Assembly: GCA_048265185.1 (NCBI GenBank)
Contig: JBLXBZ010000003.1
Span: forward strand, 434,001-498,000
Source of the DNA: JBLXBZ01 sp048265185
Lineage (GTDB): Bacteria; Pseudomonadota; Alphaproteobacteria; Rhizobiales; Stappiaceae
Reading direction: 5' to 3'
Length of the DNA: 64,000 bases
Shown here in pieces: positions 8,638 through 16,737 of the stretch. The notes beneath the pieces were generated by a model that was given only the letters and a program-made list of their open reading frames with translations, was not told the DNA's origin and ran no database searches. Each line of letters starts with the position of its first letter. Position 1 is the first letter of the stretch. The position numbers were made by a program, and so were the translations under genes.

Positions 8638-9114
8638 GTGAGATCGCAGACTGTTCACGCCAGTTGCGTTCTTCTCGGTGATTCGGGGGTTTTGTTACGC
8701 GGCGCGTCCGGCAGCGGCAAGTCGACCCTTGGGGATGGGCTTGTGTTTCGCGCCCTGCAATCGGGCGCGCCGGCGCGCCATGTGGCGGATGATCGAGTTT
8801 GTTTGATTGCGCGCGGCGGCGCAGTTTTCGCAAGTCCGCCAAAATCTCTTGCGGGATTATGGGAGCGGGCTGGGCAAGGAATTGTTCGAGTTGATTACGC
8901 GCTGCATGCGCGCATTTGTTTGGTGGTGGATTTGACGCCGCATGATCAGCTGGAGCGTATGCCGCCGACCGCCAGTTTACTCAGCGTCATTGAAGGTGTG
9001 AGCGTGCCGCGGATGATTTTGCCTGTCCGGGAGCTGGAGTTGAGCTGCTTGCGTATTGGCCAGATGGTCTATGAGCGGGAAAAATTTCAATTCGATGCGG
9101 ATTTTAAGGAATAA
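8638..9114 (+). CDS. hprK: HPr kinase/phosphorylase, short alphaproteobacterial form
   Basis: 158 residues, only the C-terminal catalytic half of Firmicutes HprK, as is normal in alphaproteobacteria. Walker A GASGSGKSTLGDGL at 22-35, ADDRV acidic motif, and the C-terminal HprK signature region (LRIGQMVYE). It phosphorylates and dephosphorylates HPr on the regulatory serine. GTG start 3 bp after the chvG stop, so chvG and hprK are translationally linked. The association with a two-component system and a sugar-transport-free PTS suggests signalling rather than carbohydrate uptake. Confidence 0.92.
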   Translation: MRSQTVHASCVLLGDSGVLLRGASGSGKSTLGDGLVFRALQSGAPARHVADDRVCLIARGGAVFASPPKSLAGLWERAGQGIVRVDYALHARICLVVDLTPHDQLERMPPTASLLSVIEGVSVPRMILPVRELELSCLRIGQMVYEREKFQFDADFKE

Positions 9115-9253
9115 CGCGGATAATTACCCTTTCTTCTCGATTCTGCTTGCACTGAGCTGTGAGCTTGTCGAAGGTGAATGCCCGACGTAAGAAGGTTTGA
9201 CGTATATTCTGCACCATTGACGGAATATGAACGCAGGAGAAAACGGACAGGAT

Positions 9254-9658
9254 ATGATCGGTCTGGTGTTAGTGACGCATGGGCGTTTGGCGCAGGAGTT
9301 CCAAGCCGCCTTGGAGCACGTGGTTGGCGTGCAGGCGCAGTTGGCTACGATTTGTATCGAACCTGATGATGATATGGAGCAGCGTCGGGAGGATATCTTG
9401 AGCGCCGTGAAATCCGTCAACGATGGTTCCGGCGTTGTTTTATTGACGGATATGTTCGGTGGAACGCCTTCAAATCTCGCCATATCCGTTATGGACGGCG
9501 CCTTTATCGAGGTGGTCGCCGGTGTGAACTTGCCGATGCTGATCAAATTGGCGAGCATTCGTTCGGACTTGAAACTTGCCGACGCCGTTGAAGAAGCCCG
9601 CAAGGCTGGGCAAAAATATATCTCCGTTGCAAGTCAAGTTCTTTCGGGACAAGGGTGA
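9254..9658 (+). CDS. PTS EIIA component, mannose/sorbose class (regulatory)
   Basis: 134 residues from the ATG at 9254 (MIGLVLVTHGRLA), the standard start of rhizobial EIIA-Man proteins; an ATG at 9227 would add nine atypical residues. Phosphorylation site H9 lies in VTHG; LLTDMFGGTPSN is the second conserved motif. In alphaproteobacteria this protein receives phosphate from HPr but usually has no membrane EIIBC partner and acts as a regulator. No sugar permease lies nearby. Separated from ptsH by 3 bp. Confidence 0.92.
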   Translation: MIGLVLVTHGRLAQEFQAALEHVVGVQAQLATICIEPDDDMEQRREDILSAVKSVNDGSGVVLLTDMFGGTPSNLAISVMDGAFIEVVAGVNLPMLIKLASIRSDLKLADAVEEARKAGQKYISVASQVLSGQG

Positions 9659-9661
9659 GAA

Positions 9662-9955
9662 ATGAATAATGCGATGGAGTCGGCGGCGCTGACTCGAGAG
9701 CTCCAGATTGTCAATCGCCGAGGGTTGCATGCCCGCGCCTCCGCTAAATTGGTGAAGTTGGTGGAGACTTTTGACGCGTGCGTCACAGTCTCCAAAGATG
9801 GGCAAAGCGTTGGCGGAACTTCGATCATGGGGCTGATGATGCTGGCCGCGTCCATTGGATGCCGTATAAACATCGCGGTTGAGGGCCGGCAAGCTGATGA
9901 GGCGTTGGCTGCTATCTCGGAGCTTGTTGAAAGTGGTTTTGGCGAGACGGACTGA
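9662..9955 (+). CDS. ptsH: Phosphocarrier protein HPr
   Basis: 97 residues. H23 in NRRGLHARASAKLV is the EI-dependent site and S54 in GGTSIMGLMML is the HprK-dependent regulatory serine, so both inputs are intact. Good ribosome-binding sequence GGGTGAG directly upstream. Cotranscribed with EIIA and probably hprK. EI (ptsP) is not in the window. Confidence 0.95.
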   Translation: MNNAMESAALTRELQIVNRRGLHARASAKLVKLVETFDACVTVSKDGQSVGGTSIMGLMMLAASIGCRINIAVEGRQADEALAAISELVESGFGETD

Positions 9956-10016
9956 TCGTTTGGAAAATTTTTGAGCAAAACGCTTCATGTTAGAAGAGGC
10001 GGCTCCTTTTGTTTTC

Positions 10017-10036
10017 ATATAAAGAAATCTTTATAT
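10017..10036. repeat. AT-rich inverted repeat upstream of the ahcY promoter
   Basis: Perfect 8-bp arms ATATAAAG / CTTTATAT around AAAT. There is no T run, so it is unlikely to be a terminator for ptsH. It lies 5 bp upstream of the predicted -35 of ahcY, a typical position for an activator or dual regulator site. Confidence 0.4.
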
Positions 10037-10041
10037 CTGTA

Positions 10042-10070
10042 TTGCGGTAAGTCGAGACCTCCGCTATAGA
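10042..10070 (+). promoter_or_regulatory. Predicted sigma70-type promoter of ahcY
   Basis: TTGCGG (10042-10047), 17-bp spacer, TATAGA (10065-10070). A start near 10077 gives a leader of about 150 nt before ahcY. Confidence 0.5.
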
Positions 10071-10224
10071 GAATTACTATCGGTGGGCGCATCTATGTGT
10101 GATCCCGCCTGACTCAAGAGTTTGATCTTTGAATTTCACGCTCTGAGCCCGCCTTTCGAGTCTGGCTTGTGGATTCAATGAAACGCAGCCGTTAATTCAG
10201 CGCGCAACAAATGGGATTGATTGC

Positions 10225-11625
10225 ATGACCACCGCCAATGATTATCACGTCAAGGATATTTCCTTAGCCGAATGGGGCCGTACGGAAATTGAAATCGCCG
10301 AAACGGAAATGCCGGGTTTGATGGCTTGCCGTGAGGAGTTTGGGGACTCCAAGCCGTTGAAGGGCGCGCGCATCGCCGGCAGTCTTCACATGACGATTCA
10401 AACGGCCGTGCTGATCGAAACCTTGGTCGCCTTGGGCGCCGAAGTTCGTTGGGCGTCGTGCAATATCTTCTCTACGCAGGATCAGGCCGCCGCCGCAATC
10501 GCGGCTTCGGGGGTTCCGGTTTTCGCCGTTAAGGGCGAAACTCTTGAAGAGTATTGGGATTATGCCGACCGTATTTTCGACTGGGGCGACGGCAAAACCG
10601 CGAATATGATTCTCGACGACGGCGGCGACGCCACATTGATGATCCTGCTTGGGGCGAAAGCTGAGAGCGACCCATCTGTTCTCGCCAATCCATCCAATGA
10701 AGAAGAAGAGGCGCTTTTCGCGACTATCAAACGGCGAATTGAGCGTACGCCCGGTTGGTTCTCTAAAGTAAAGGCCGCGATTAAGGGCGTTTCGGAAGAG
10801 ACGACCACCGGCGTCATGCGTCTTTACGAAATGCAGAAAAAGGGTGATCTGCCGTTTCCTGCAATCAACGTCAACGATAGCGTCACCAAGTCCAAATTTG
10901 ACAACCGTTATGGCTGCCGCGAGTCCTTGGTTGACGGTATTCGCCGTGGAACGGATGTGATGATGTCCGGAAAAGTGGCCGTCATTTGCGGTTATGGCGA
11001 CGTGGGGAAGGGATCCGCTCAATCGCTGGCTGGCGCTGGGGCGCGGGTTATTGTCACGGAAATTGATCCGATTTGCGCTCTGCAAGCGTCAATGGATGGA
11101 TATGAGGTGAAAACCCTGGAGCAAGCGGCGCCTTACGCCGATATTTTCGTCACTGCGACCGGCAACAAGGACGTTCTGACCATTGAGCACATGCGCGCCA
11201 TGAAGGATATGGCGATTGTTTGTAACATTGGCCATTTCGATAATGAGATTCAGGTCGCCGCTTTGAAAAATTATAAGTGGCGCCATGTAAAGGATCAGGT
11301 GGATCTGATTGAGTTCCCGGAAGGCAAGCGCTTGATCCTTCTGTCCGAAGGGCGTCTGGTTAATTTGGGCAATGCGACCGGCCACCCAAGCTTTGTGATG
11401 TCGGCCAGCTTCACCAATCAGGTGTTGGCGCAAATCGAATTGTGGACCCGGGGCGATAATTACAAAAATGAAGTCTATGTCCTGCCGAAGCACTTGGATG
11501 AAAAGGTCGCGCGCCTGCATTTGAACAAGCTGGATGTGACGCTCACAGAATTGTCGGATGAGCAGGCGGCTTATTTGGGGCTGGAAAAAACCGGGCCGTT
11601 CAAGTCCGAGCACTACAAGTATTAA
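10225..11625 (+). CDS. ahcY: S-adenosylhomocysteinase (adenosylhomocysteinase)
   Basis: 466 residues. It hydrolyses S-adenosylhomocysteine to adenosine and homocysteine with tightly bound NAD+, removing the product inhibitor of methyltransferases. Seen: SLHMTIQTAVLIETL near residue 55, the ~40-residue bacterial insertion, NVNDSVTKSKFDNRYGCRESL active-site block, NAD-binding GYGDVGKGSA from G256, FVTATGNKDV, and the C-terminal HYKY that reaches the neighbouring subunit. ATG is preceded by GGGA at 8 bp spacing. Own promoter and terminator: a monocistronic unit between ptsH and divL, a conserved rhizobial order. Confidence 0.97.
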   Translation: MTTANDYHVKDISLAEWGRTEIEIAETEMPGLMACREEFGDSKPLKGARIAGSLHMTIQTAVLIETLVALGAEVRWASCNIFSTQDQAAAAIAASGVPVFAVKGETLEEYWDYADRIFDWGDGKTANMILDDGGDATLMILLGAKAESDPSVLANPSNEEEEALFATIKRRIERTPGWFSKVKAAIKGVSEETTTGVMRLYEMQKKGDLPFPAINVNDSVTKSKFDNRYGCRESLVDGIRRGTDVMMSGKVAVICGYGDVGKGSAQSLAGAGARVIVTEIDPICALQASMDGYEVKTLEQAAPYADIFVTATGNKDVLTIEHMRAMKDMAIVCNIGHFDNEIQVAALKNYKWRHVKDQVDLIEFPEGKRLILLSEGRLVNLGNATGHPSFVMSASFTNQVLAQIELWTRGDNYKNEVYVLPKHLDEKVARLHLNKLDVTLTELSDEQAAYLGLEKTGPFKSEHYKY

Positions 11626-11688
11626 TAAATAGTAAATTTCATACAAGATATAGCTACCTGCGAGCTATGTTTGTTGAATAGACGCGTG

Positions 11689-11727
11689 AACGGGGGCTGT
11701 GGACATCGCAGCTCCCGTTTACTTTTT
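11689..11727 (+). terminator. Terminator of ahcY
   Basis: Stem AACGGGGGCTG / CAGCTCCCGTT with one mismatch, 9-nt loop, followed by TACTTTTTG. Confidence 0.8.
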
Positions 11728-11837
11728 GTCAAGAGACTCTTCTTCGCGATTCTCAAACAAGGTATGGTTTTCCGAATCACTGGGTTTTGAAGGCTTTTAA
11801 GCGTCGGCGGAATTCGGCTGGGCGTGGGCTGTGAAGA

Positions 11838-14369
11838 ATGGGGAACTTAAGAATGCCGAATGGCGAAACGCAACACGCGTGGGGCGACGCGTGGAGGCGA
11901 GGGAAGCGGTCGTTGCGTTTCGCTGGCGTGAGCGCCTTGGCCTTGATGGGGTCTTCAAGTTTCGCAAAGTCGATGGAGGTTTTGCCCTCCGTCGCGTCCG
12001 GCGATCAAATGGACGCCATTAAAGTGGTTCTTCTGGCGGCGGTTGGCGGCACGGTGGCATTCGCCGTGACGGCCGCGGTGTCCATGATCCGCAGCAAGCG
12101 GCAAAATTCGGTTATTCTTCAAAATTACAAGGACGTTCAATCTGGATTGAAAGCGCGGGTCGACCGGTTGGAGGCTTTGCTCAACACGGCCGATCACCGA
12201 TTGGTCGTTTGGGAGCCGTCGGGTGATGCGCCGATGATTGTCGGCGCGCTGTCTGATGAATGCGGTGTGCCGCGCGCCGGCGAACAACTGTTGGCCTTTG
12301 GGACTTGGCTGGATGCTAAATCGGCTGCGGCGCTTGATCAGTCACTTGAAGTCTTGCGCGATTCGGGAGAAGCGTTTGGTCTGACCCTCGTCACGCGCGC
12401 AGGCACATTTATTGAAGCTAACGGTCGCACTGCCGGCGGGTGCGTGGTGTTGCGCTTGCGCGATCTCACCGGCGTTCAACAGCTTGGCGCCGAACATGCG
12501 CAGCAGGCGAAAGCGCTTCAGGCCCAATTGGATACGCTGCATGCGCTATTTGGCGCTCTCCCCACGCCCGTGTGGCGGCGCTCTGAGGATGGCGTCCTGC
12601 AATGGGTTAACGCCGCTTATGTCGAAGCGGTGGATGGGGATGTGGATGAAAGCTCGCGGGTTATAGAGCTTGGAACCGAGTTTCTTGACGCTGGCGGGCG
12701 CGCGGCCGTGAGCAAGATGCGTGATGAGGAGGGGCGTTTTCAAGCCCGTATGCCTGTGGTTGCGGCCGGAAGGCGCCGGATTTTCGATGTCACGGACGTT
12801 AAGACCGAGAGCGGCGTTGCGGGAATGGCGATCGACGTCAGCGACTTGGAGCGTTTGCAGCAGGATTTCCGGCGCACGGTCGAGTTTCATGCGCGCACCT
12901 TGGATCAGCTCGCCACCGCCGTCGCGATTTTTGGGCCGGACCGGCGTTTGCAGTTTTTCAACGCCGCGTTTCGTTCCCTCTGGGGGCTTGAGCAAAGCTT
13001 TCTCGAAGCGGGGCCGGAAGACAGCGCTTTGCTGGACGCGTTGCGCGCCGCGCGTAAATTGCCCGAGCAGGCCGATTATCGCGCCTGGCGCGACAAGATG
13101 CTCTCCAGCTATCAATCGCTGGACGCAAAGGAGTTTTGGTGGCATTTGCCCGATGGGCGCACGCTGCGCGTGATCGCCAACCCTCATCCGCAAGGCGGCG
13201 TCACCTATATTTATGAAAATGTGACGGAGCGGCTAGATCTGGAAAGCCGTTATAATGCTTTGATCCGGGTTCAGGGGGAAACGCTGGACCATCTCTCGGA
13301 AGCGGTGGCCGTGTTCGGGTCGGATGGTCGGCTTCGCCTTTGGAACTCCGCGTTCGGGACGCTGTGGCGTTTGGAGGAGGACCGGCTTGGCGAAAGCCCG
13401 CATATCAACGCCGTTGTCAATTGGGAGACGCTTGAGACCGACGAACATCGCACGTGGCGGGAGCTTGCCGCTACGGTGACGGGTCTGGCCTTTGATCGCA
13501 CGCCGGTTCAGGGCCGTTTGGAGCGAAATGCTGCGGACGTCATTGATTACGCTACGGTGCCGCTGCCGGACGGCGGCACGCTTGTCACATTCGTAAATGT
13601 GACTGACAGCGTGAATGTGGAGCGGGCGTTGCTGGAGAAAAACGAGGCTTTGGAGCAGGCCGATCAGTTGAAAAACGCCTTCATTCAGCACGTGTCTTAT
13701 GAGCTGCGTTCGCCGTTGACGAACATCATTGGTTTCGCTCAGTTGCTTTCCAATCCGAAATTTGGTCAGCTTTCTCCTAAGCAGGGAGAATACACGGATT
13801 ACATCCTTTCTTCCTCGTCCGCGCTGTTGGCGATCATCAATGACATTCTTGATCTGGCCACGATAGACGCGGGGATTATGGAGCTTGACCTCTCAGACGT
13901 TGATGTCGCTCAAGCCGTTGTGGCGGCGATGGAGGGGCTTAAAGATCGACTGAATGAGTCTAAAATCAATTTGCGCTCGCGGGTGCCGCAGGACATCGGC
14001 TTCATTCGGGCGGATGAACGGCGTCTGCGACAGGTGCTGTTCAACATGATCTCTAACGCCGTCCGCTTTTCAGACGAAGGCGGCGATGTTGACGTTGAGT
14101 GCGAGCGTAAGGGCGAGTGGGTTGAGTTTCGCGTTCGTGATCATGGCTGTGGAATCCCGCAGGACATGTTGGATCAGGTATTTGCGCGTTTTGTGGGCCG
14201 CGACGCCGGCCAGCGCCGCCGAGGCGCGGGGCTTGGCCTTTCCATCGTCAAAAGTTTCGTGGAGTTGCATGGCGGGCGCGTAGACATCGAGTCGCAGGAA
14301 GGCGTTGGAACCACCGTCATTTGCCAGTTCCCCCTTGAGCCTGAAGTTTTGAGGCGCGGGGATGATTAA
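11838..14369 (+). CDS. divL: DivL-type cell-fate PAS protein with Tyr in place of the phospho-acceptor His
   Basis: 843 residues. N-terminal hydrophobic stretch and membrane helix at about 60-84, coiled-coil-like segment, then several PAS-type domains (about 100-210, 245-340, 355-470, 480-590), a HisKA-like helix and an HATPase domain. The H-box reads HVSYELRSPLTNI: Tyr621 replaces His, the hallmark of DivL, an allosteric regulator of CckA and hence of CtrA. N-box NMISNAVRFS, G1 DHGCGIP and G2 GAGLGLSIV are intact, so ATP binding may persist. Start at 11838 (GAAG upstream); ATG 11853 is an alternative. It is followed after 3 bp by tsaE-amgK. Confidence 0.9.
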   Translation: MGNLRMPNGETQHAWGDAWRRGKRSLRFAGVSALALMGSSSFAKSMEVLPSVASGDQMDAIKVVLLAAVGGTVAFAVTAAVSMIRSKRQNSVILQNYKDVQSGLKARVDRLEALLNTADHRLVVWEPSGDAPMIVGALSDECGVPRAGEQLLAFGTWLDAKSAAALDQSLEVLRDSGEAFGLTLVTRAGTFIEANGRTAGGCVVLRLRDLTGVQQLGAEHAQQAKALQAQLDTLHALFGALPTPVWRRSEDGVLQWVNAAYVEAVDGDVDESSRVIELGTEFLDAGGRAAVSKMRDEEGRFQARMPVVAAGRRRIFDVTDVKTESGVAGMAIDVSDLERLQQDFRRTVEFHARTLDQLATAVAIFGPDRRLQFFNAAFRSLWGLEQSFLEAGPEDSALLDALRAARKLPEQADYRAWRDKMLSSYQSLDAKEFWWHLPDGRTLRVIANPHPQGGVTYIYENVTERLDLESRYNALIRVQGETLDHLSEAVAVFGSDGRLRLWNSAFGTLWRLEEDRLGESPHINAVVNWETLETDEHRTWRELAATVTGLAFDRTPVQGRLERNAADVIDYATVPLPDGGTLVTFVNVTDSVNVERALLEKNEALEQADQLKNAFIQHVSYELRSPLTNIIGFAQLLSNPKFGQLSPKQGEYTDYILSSSSALLAIINDILDLATIDAGIMELDLSDVDVAQAVVAAMEGLKDRLNESKINLRSRVPQDIGFIRADERRLRQVLFNMISNAVRFSDEGGDVDVECERKGEWVEFRVRDHGCGIPQDMLDQVFARFVGRDAGQRRRGAGLGLSIVKSFVELHGGRVDIESQEGVGTTVICQFPLEPEVLRRGDD

Positions 14370-14372
14370 GAG

Positions 14373-15896
14373 ATGAACTCAGACGTGACGCCTTTTTCTC
14401 TGACCCTTCATCTGATTGACCAGAATGCGACGGAACAACTGGCGCAGGATGTGGCCATGACGCTGCGCGCCGGTGATCTTGTGCGCCTTTCCGGAGATCT
14501 TGGCGCGGGAAAGTCGACGTTCGCCCGAGCCTTGATCCGCGCTCTGGCCGATGACCCGAAGCTGGAGGTTCCAAGTCCCACCTTTACTTTGGCGCAGTCT
14601 TACGATTTGCCCCGCTTTCCGGTGACGCATCTGGATCTTTACAGGATAGAAGAACCGGAGGAGTTGTTGGAGCTGGCGTTGGAGGAGATGCTGGAGAGCG
14701 GCGCGGCGCTTGTTGAATGGCCTGAAAACGGGGAGGGATATCTTCCGCAAGGGGCGCTTGGCATGACGTTTTGCGGGGGAGAAAGCGCCGACGCGCGCAA
14801 GATTGTGTTGCGCTGGCCGGCGTCGAGCGCGTGGGGCGAACGGCTGGGCCGCTCCTTAAAAATTCGCCAGTTCCTTGACCTGTCCGGATGGTCCGGCGTT
14901 CAGCGCCGTTTTCTTCAAGGGGACGCCTCGGCGCGCAGCTATGAAACCATACGCCGTGAAGGAGAGACGGCGGTTCTTATGAACGCGCCGGCCATGGCCG
15001 ACGGCCCGCCTGTTCGTGACGGTTTGCCTTATTCTCAGCTGGCGCATTTGGCGGAAGACGTTCGTCCCTTCGTCGCCATCGGAGTGGGGTTGCGGGAGCG
15101 GGGGTTTTACGCGCCGCTGATTTTCGCTCATGATCTGGATGAAGGGCTTTTGCTTTTGGAAGATCTGGGGCGGGAGACCATTGCGCCTGAAGGCGTGGTG
15201 AATTCGGAACGCTATGCGGCGGCGGTGGATCTTTTGGCCGACCTTCACGCGTGTGATCTGCCTGAGAGCCTGCCTCTGCCCGGCGGAGCGTCCTATGCGC
15301 TTCCGCGGTATGACGTTCGCGCGCTTCTGTTTGAAGCCGAACTTTATCCGGACTGGTATGTGGGGCGCGCTGGAGAGACGTTGAGCGCGACTGAGCGCGC
15401 GCGGTTTCTCAAGTTGTGGGAAAACGTTCTGACTCCGTTGATGGAGGAGCCTACGACGTGGGTTTTGCGCGATTATCATTCCCCGAACTTGATTTGGCGC
15501 CAGAAGGCGAGCGGGCGCGACCGTCTTGGTCTTATCGACTTTCAAGACGCTCTTGTTGGGCATCCTGCCTATGACGTAGGCTCGTTGTTGATGGATGCCC
15601 GGGTGGATGTTGACCAATCTTTGCGCGATGAATTGCTCGCCCGATATTGCGCCCGGCGCAAGGAGCGCGAGGCGGGATTCGACGAGGTGCGGTTCCGGCA
15701 GGCCTTCGTCATTCTCGCCGCTCAGCGGGTGACCAAGATATTGGGAATTTTCGTAAGACTGGCGCAGCGCGACGGGAAGCCCGGTTATTTGCGTCATTTG
15801 CCCAGAATGCATGAATATCTTGACCATGCGTTGCAACACCCTGTTCTTTCTGATCTCAAGCTCTGGTATGAGGGGCGTCAGCGAATCCGTGATTGA
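14373..15896 (+). CDS. TsaE / AmgK-type sugar kinase fusion protein
   Basis: 507 residues in two enzymes. Residues 1-155 are TsaE, the ATPase of the tRNA t6A-modifying complex: Walker A LSGDLGAGKSTFARAL, PSPTFTL, THLDLYRIEEPEEL and ALVEWPE. Residues 165-507 are an aminoglycoside-phosphotransferase-fold kinase: QGDASARSYETI, VLRDYHSPNLIW (catalytic Asp/Asn) and LIDFQDALVGHPAYDVGSLL. This resembles AmgK, the N-acetylmuramate/N-acetylglucosamine anomeric kinase of peptidoglycan recycling, strongly supported by murU as the next gene. The fusion is known in the rhizobial order. Functions are from family knowledge; substrate is inferred. Confidence 0.9.
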   Translation: MNSDVTPFSLTLHLIDQNATEQLAQDVAMTLRAGDLVRLSGDLGAGKSTFARALIRALADDPKLEVPSPTFTLAQSYDLPRFPVTHLDLYRIEEPEELLELALEEMLESGAALVEWPENGEGYLPQGALGMTFCGGESADARKIVLRWPASSAWGERLGRSLKIRQFLDLSGWSGVQRRFLQGDASARSYETIRREGETAVLMNAPAMADGPPVRDGLPYSQLAHLAEDVRPFVAIGVGLRERGFYAPLIFAHDLDEGLLLLEDLGRETIAPEGVVNSERYAAAVDLLADLHACDLPESLPLPGGASYALPRYDVRALLFEAELYPDWYVGRAGETLSATERARFLKLWENVLTPLMEEPTTWVLRDYHSPNLIWRQKASGRDRLGLIDFQDALVGHPAYDVGSLLMDARVDVDQSLRDELLARYCARRKEREAGFDEVRFRQAFVILAAQRVTKILGIFVRLAQRDGKPGYLRHLPRMHEYLDHALQHPVLSDLKLWYEGRQRIRD

Positions 15897-15938
15897 GCGG
15901 ATATTCAAACGGCTCAGAAACAAATATGGACGGGATAG

Positions 15939-16673
15939 ATGAGTAAGGCGCCATGTACGCGTCCGCAGCGGGCTATGATCCTCGCCGCCGGAATTGGTAA
16001 GCGAATGCGGCCTATAACGGCGACGACCCCCAAGCCGCTGGTTGAAGTGGGCGGCAAGGCGCTGATTGACCACGGCTTTGATAAACTGAGCGAAGCCGGC
16101 GTTAAAACATGTGTCGTCAATGTTCATTATCTAGCGGATTTGGTTGAGTTTCACGCGCTGCGCCGCGAAGGCCCCGAGGTTGTTATTTCGGATGAGCGCG
16201 ACCTCCTCTTGGAAACGGGCGGCGGGGTGAAAAAGGCTTTGCCTTTGCTTGGCGACGAGCCGTTTTTTCAATTGAATTCGGATGTCACATGGATTGAAGG
16301 CGTGCGGCCGAATCTTGAGACGATGATCGAGGCCTTCGATGCGGAGCGTATGGACGCTTTGCTGTTGCTGGCGCCCACCGTTCAGGCCGTTGGTCTTGAC
16401 GCAAAGGGCGATTTCAACATGGATAAGTTGGGACGGCTTTCGCGCCGGCCGGAACGCTATGTGGCGCCATATTATTACGCTGGCGCGGCCATTCTTCACC
16501 CACGTTTGTTTGATCGCGCGCCAGAGGGATCTTTTTCCATGAATGTTCTCTTTGACCAAGCGATTGAAAATGAGCGTCTATATGGCGTTGAACTTGATGG
16601 CGTCTGGTTGCATGTCGGCACGCCGCAAGGCTTGCGCGACGCGGAGCGGGCGGTGCGTGAGAGCGTTGATTGA
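15939..16673 (+). CDS. murU: N-acetylmuramate alpha-1-phosphate uridylyltransferase
   Basis: 244 residues. Nucleotidyltransferase signature MILAAGIGKRMRPIT...PKPLVEVGGK, Mg-binding FQLNSDVTW, and C-terminal WLHVGTPQGLRDAE. With AmgK it converts MurNAc via MurNAc-1-phosphate to UDP-MurNAc, bypassing de novo synthesis. In systems of this type the route gives low sensitivity to fosfomycin; that is general family knowledge. It sits 42 bp after the kinase gene. Confidence 0.9.
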   Translation: MSKAPCTRPQRAMILAAGIGKRMRPITATTPKPLVEVGGKALIDHGFDKLSEAGVKTCVVNVHYLADLVEFHALRREGPEVVISDERDLLLETGGGVKKALPLLGDEPFFQLNSDVTWIEGVRPNLETMIEAFDAERMDALLLLAPTVQAVGLDAKGDFNMDKLGRLSRRPERYVAPYYYAGAAILHPRLFDRAPEGSFSMNVLFDQAIENERLYGVELDGVWLHVGTPQGLRDAERAVRESVD

Positions 16674-16737
16674 ATGATCAGCAGGCTAAGAGCCTGTGGC
16701 CTCTTGGATTGAATTTGTGTGGGGGGGGGAGTGAAAA

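Noticed and set aside
10071..10224. SAH riboswitch in the ahcY leader
   Set aside because: The conserved SAH-aptamer core and pseudoknot could not be matched by eye.
14856..16127. 423-codon minus-strand open frame over amgK and murU
   Set aside because: It crosses two well-supported genes and shows no domain character.
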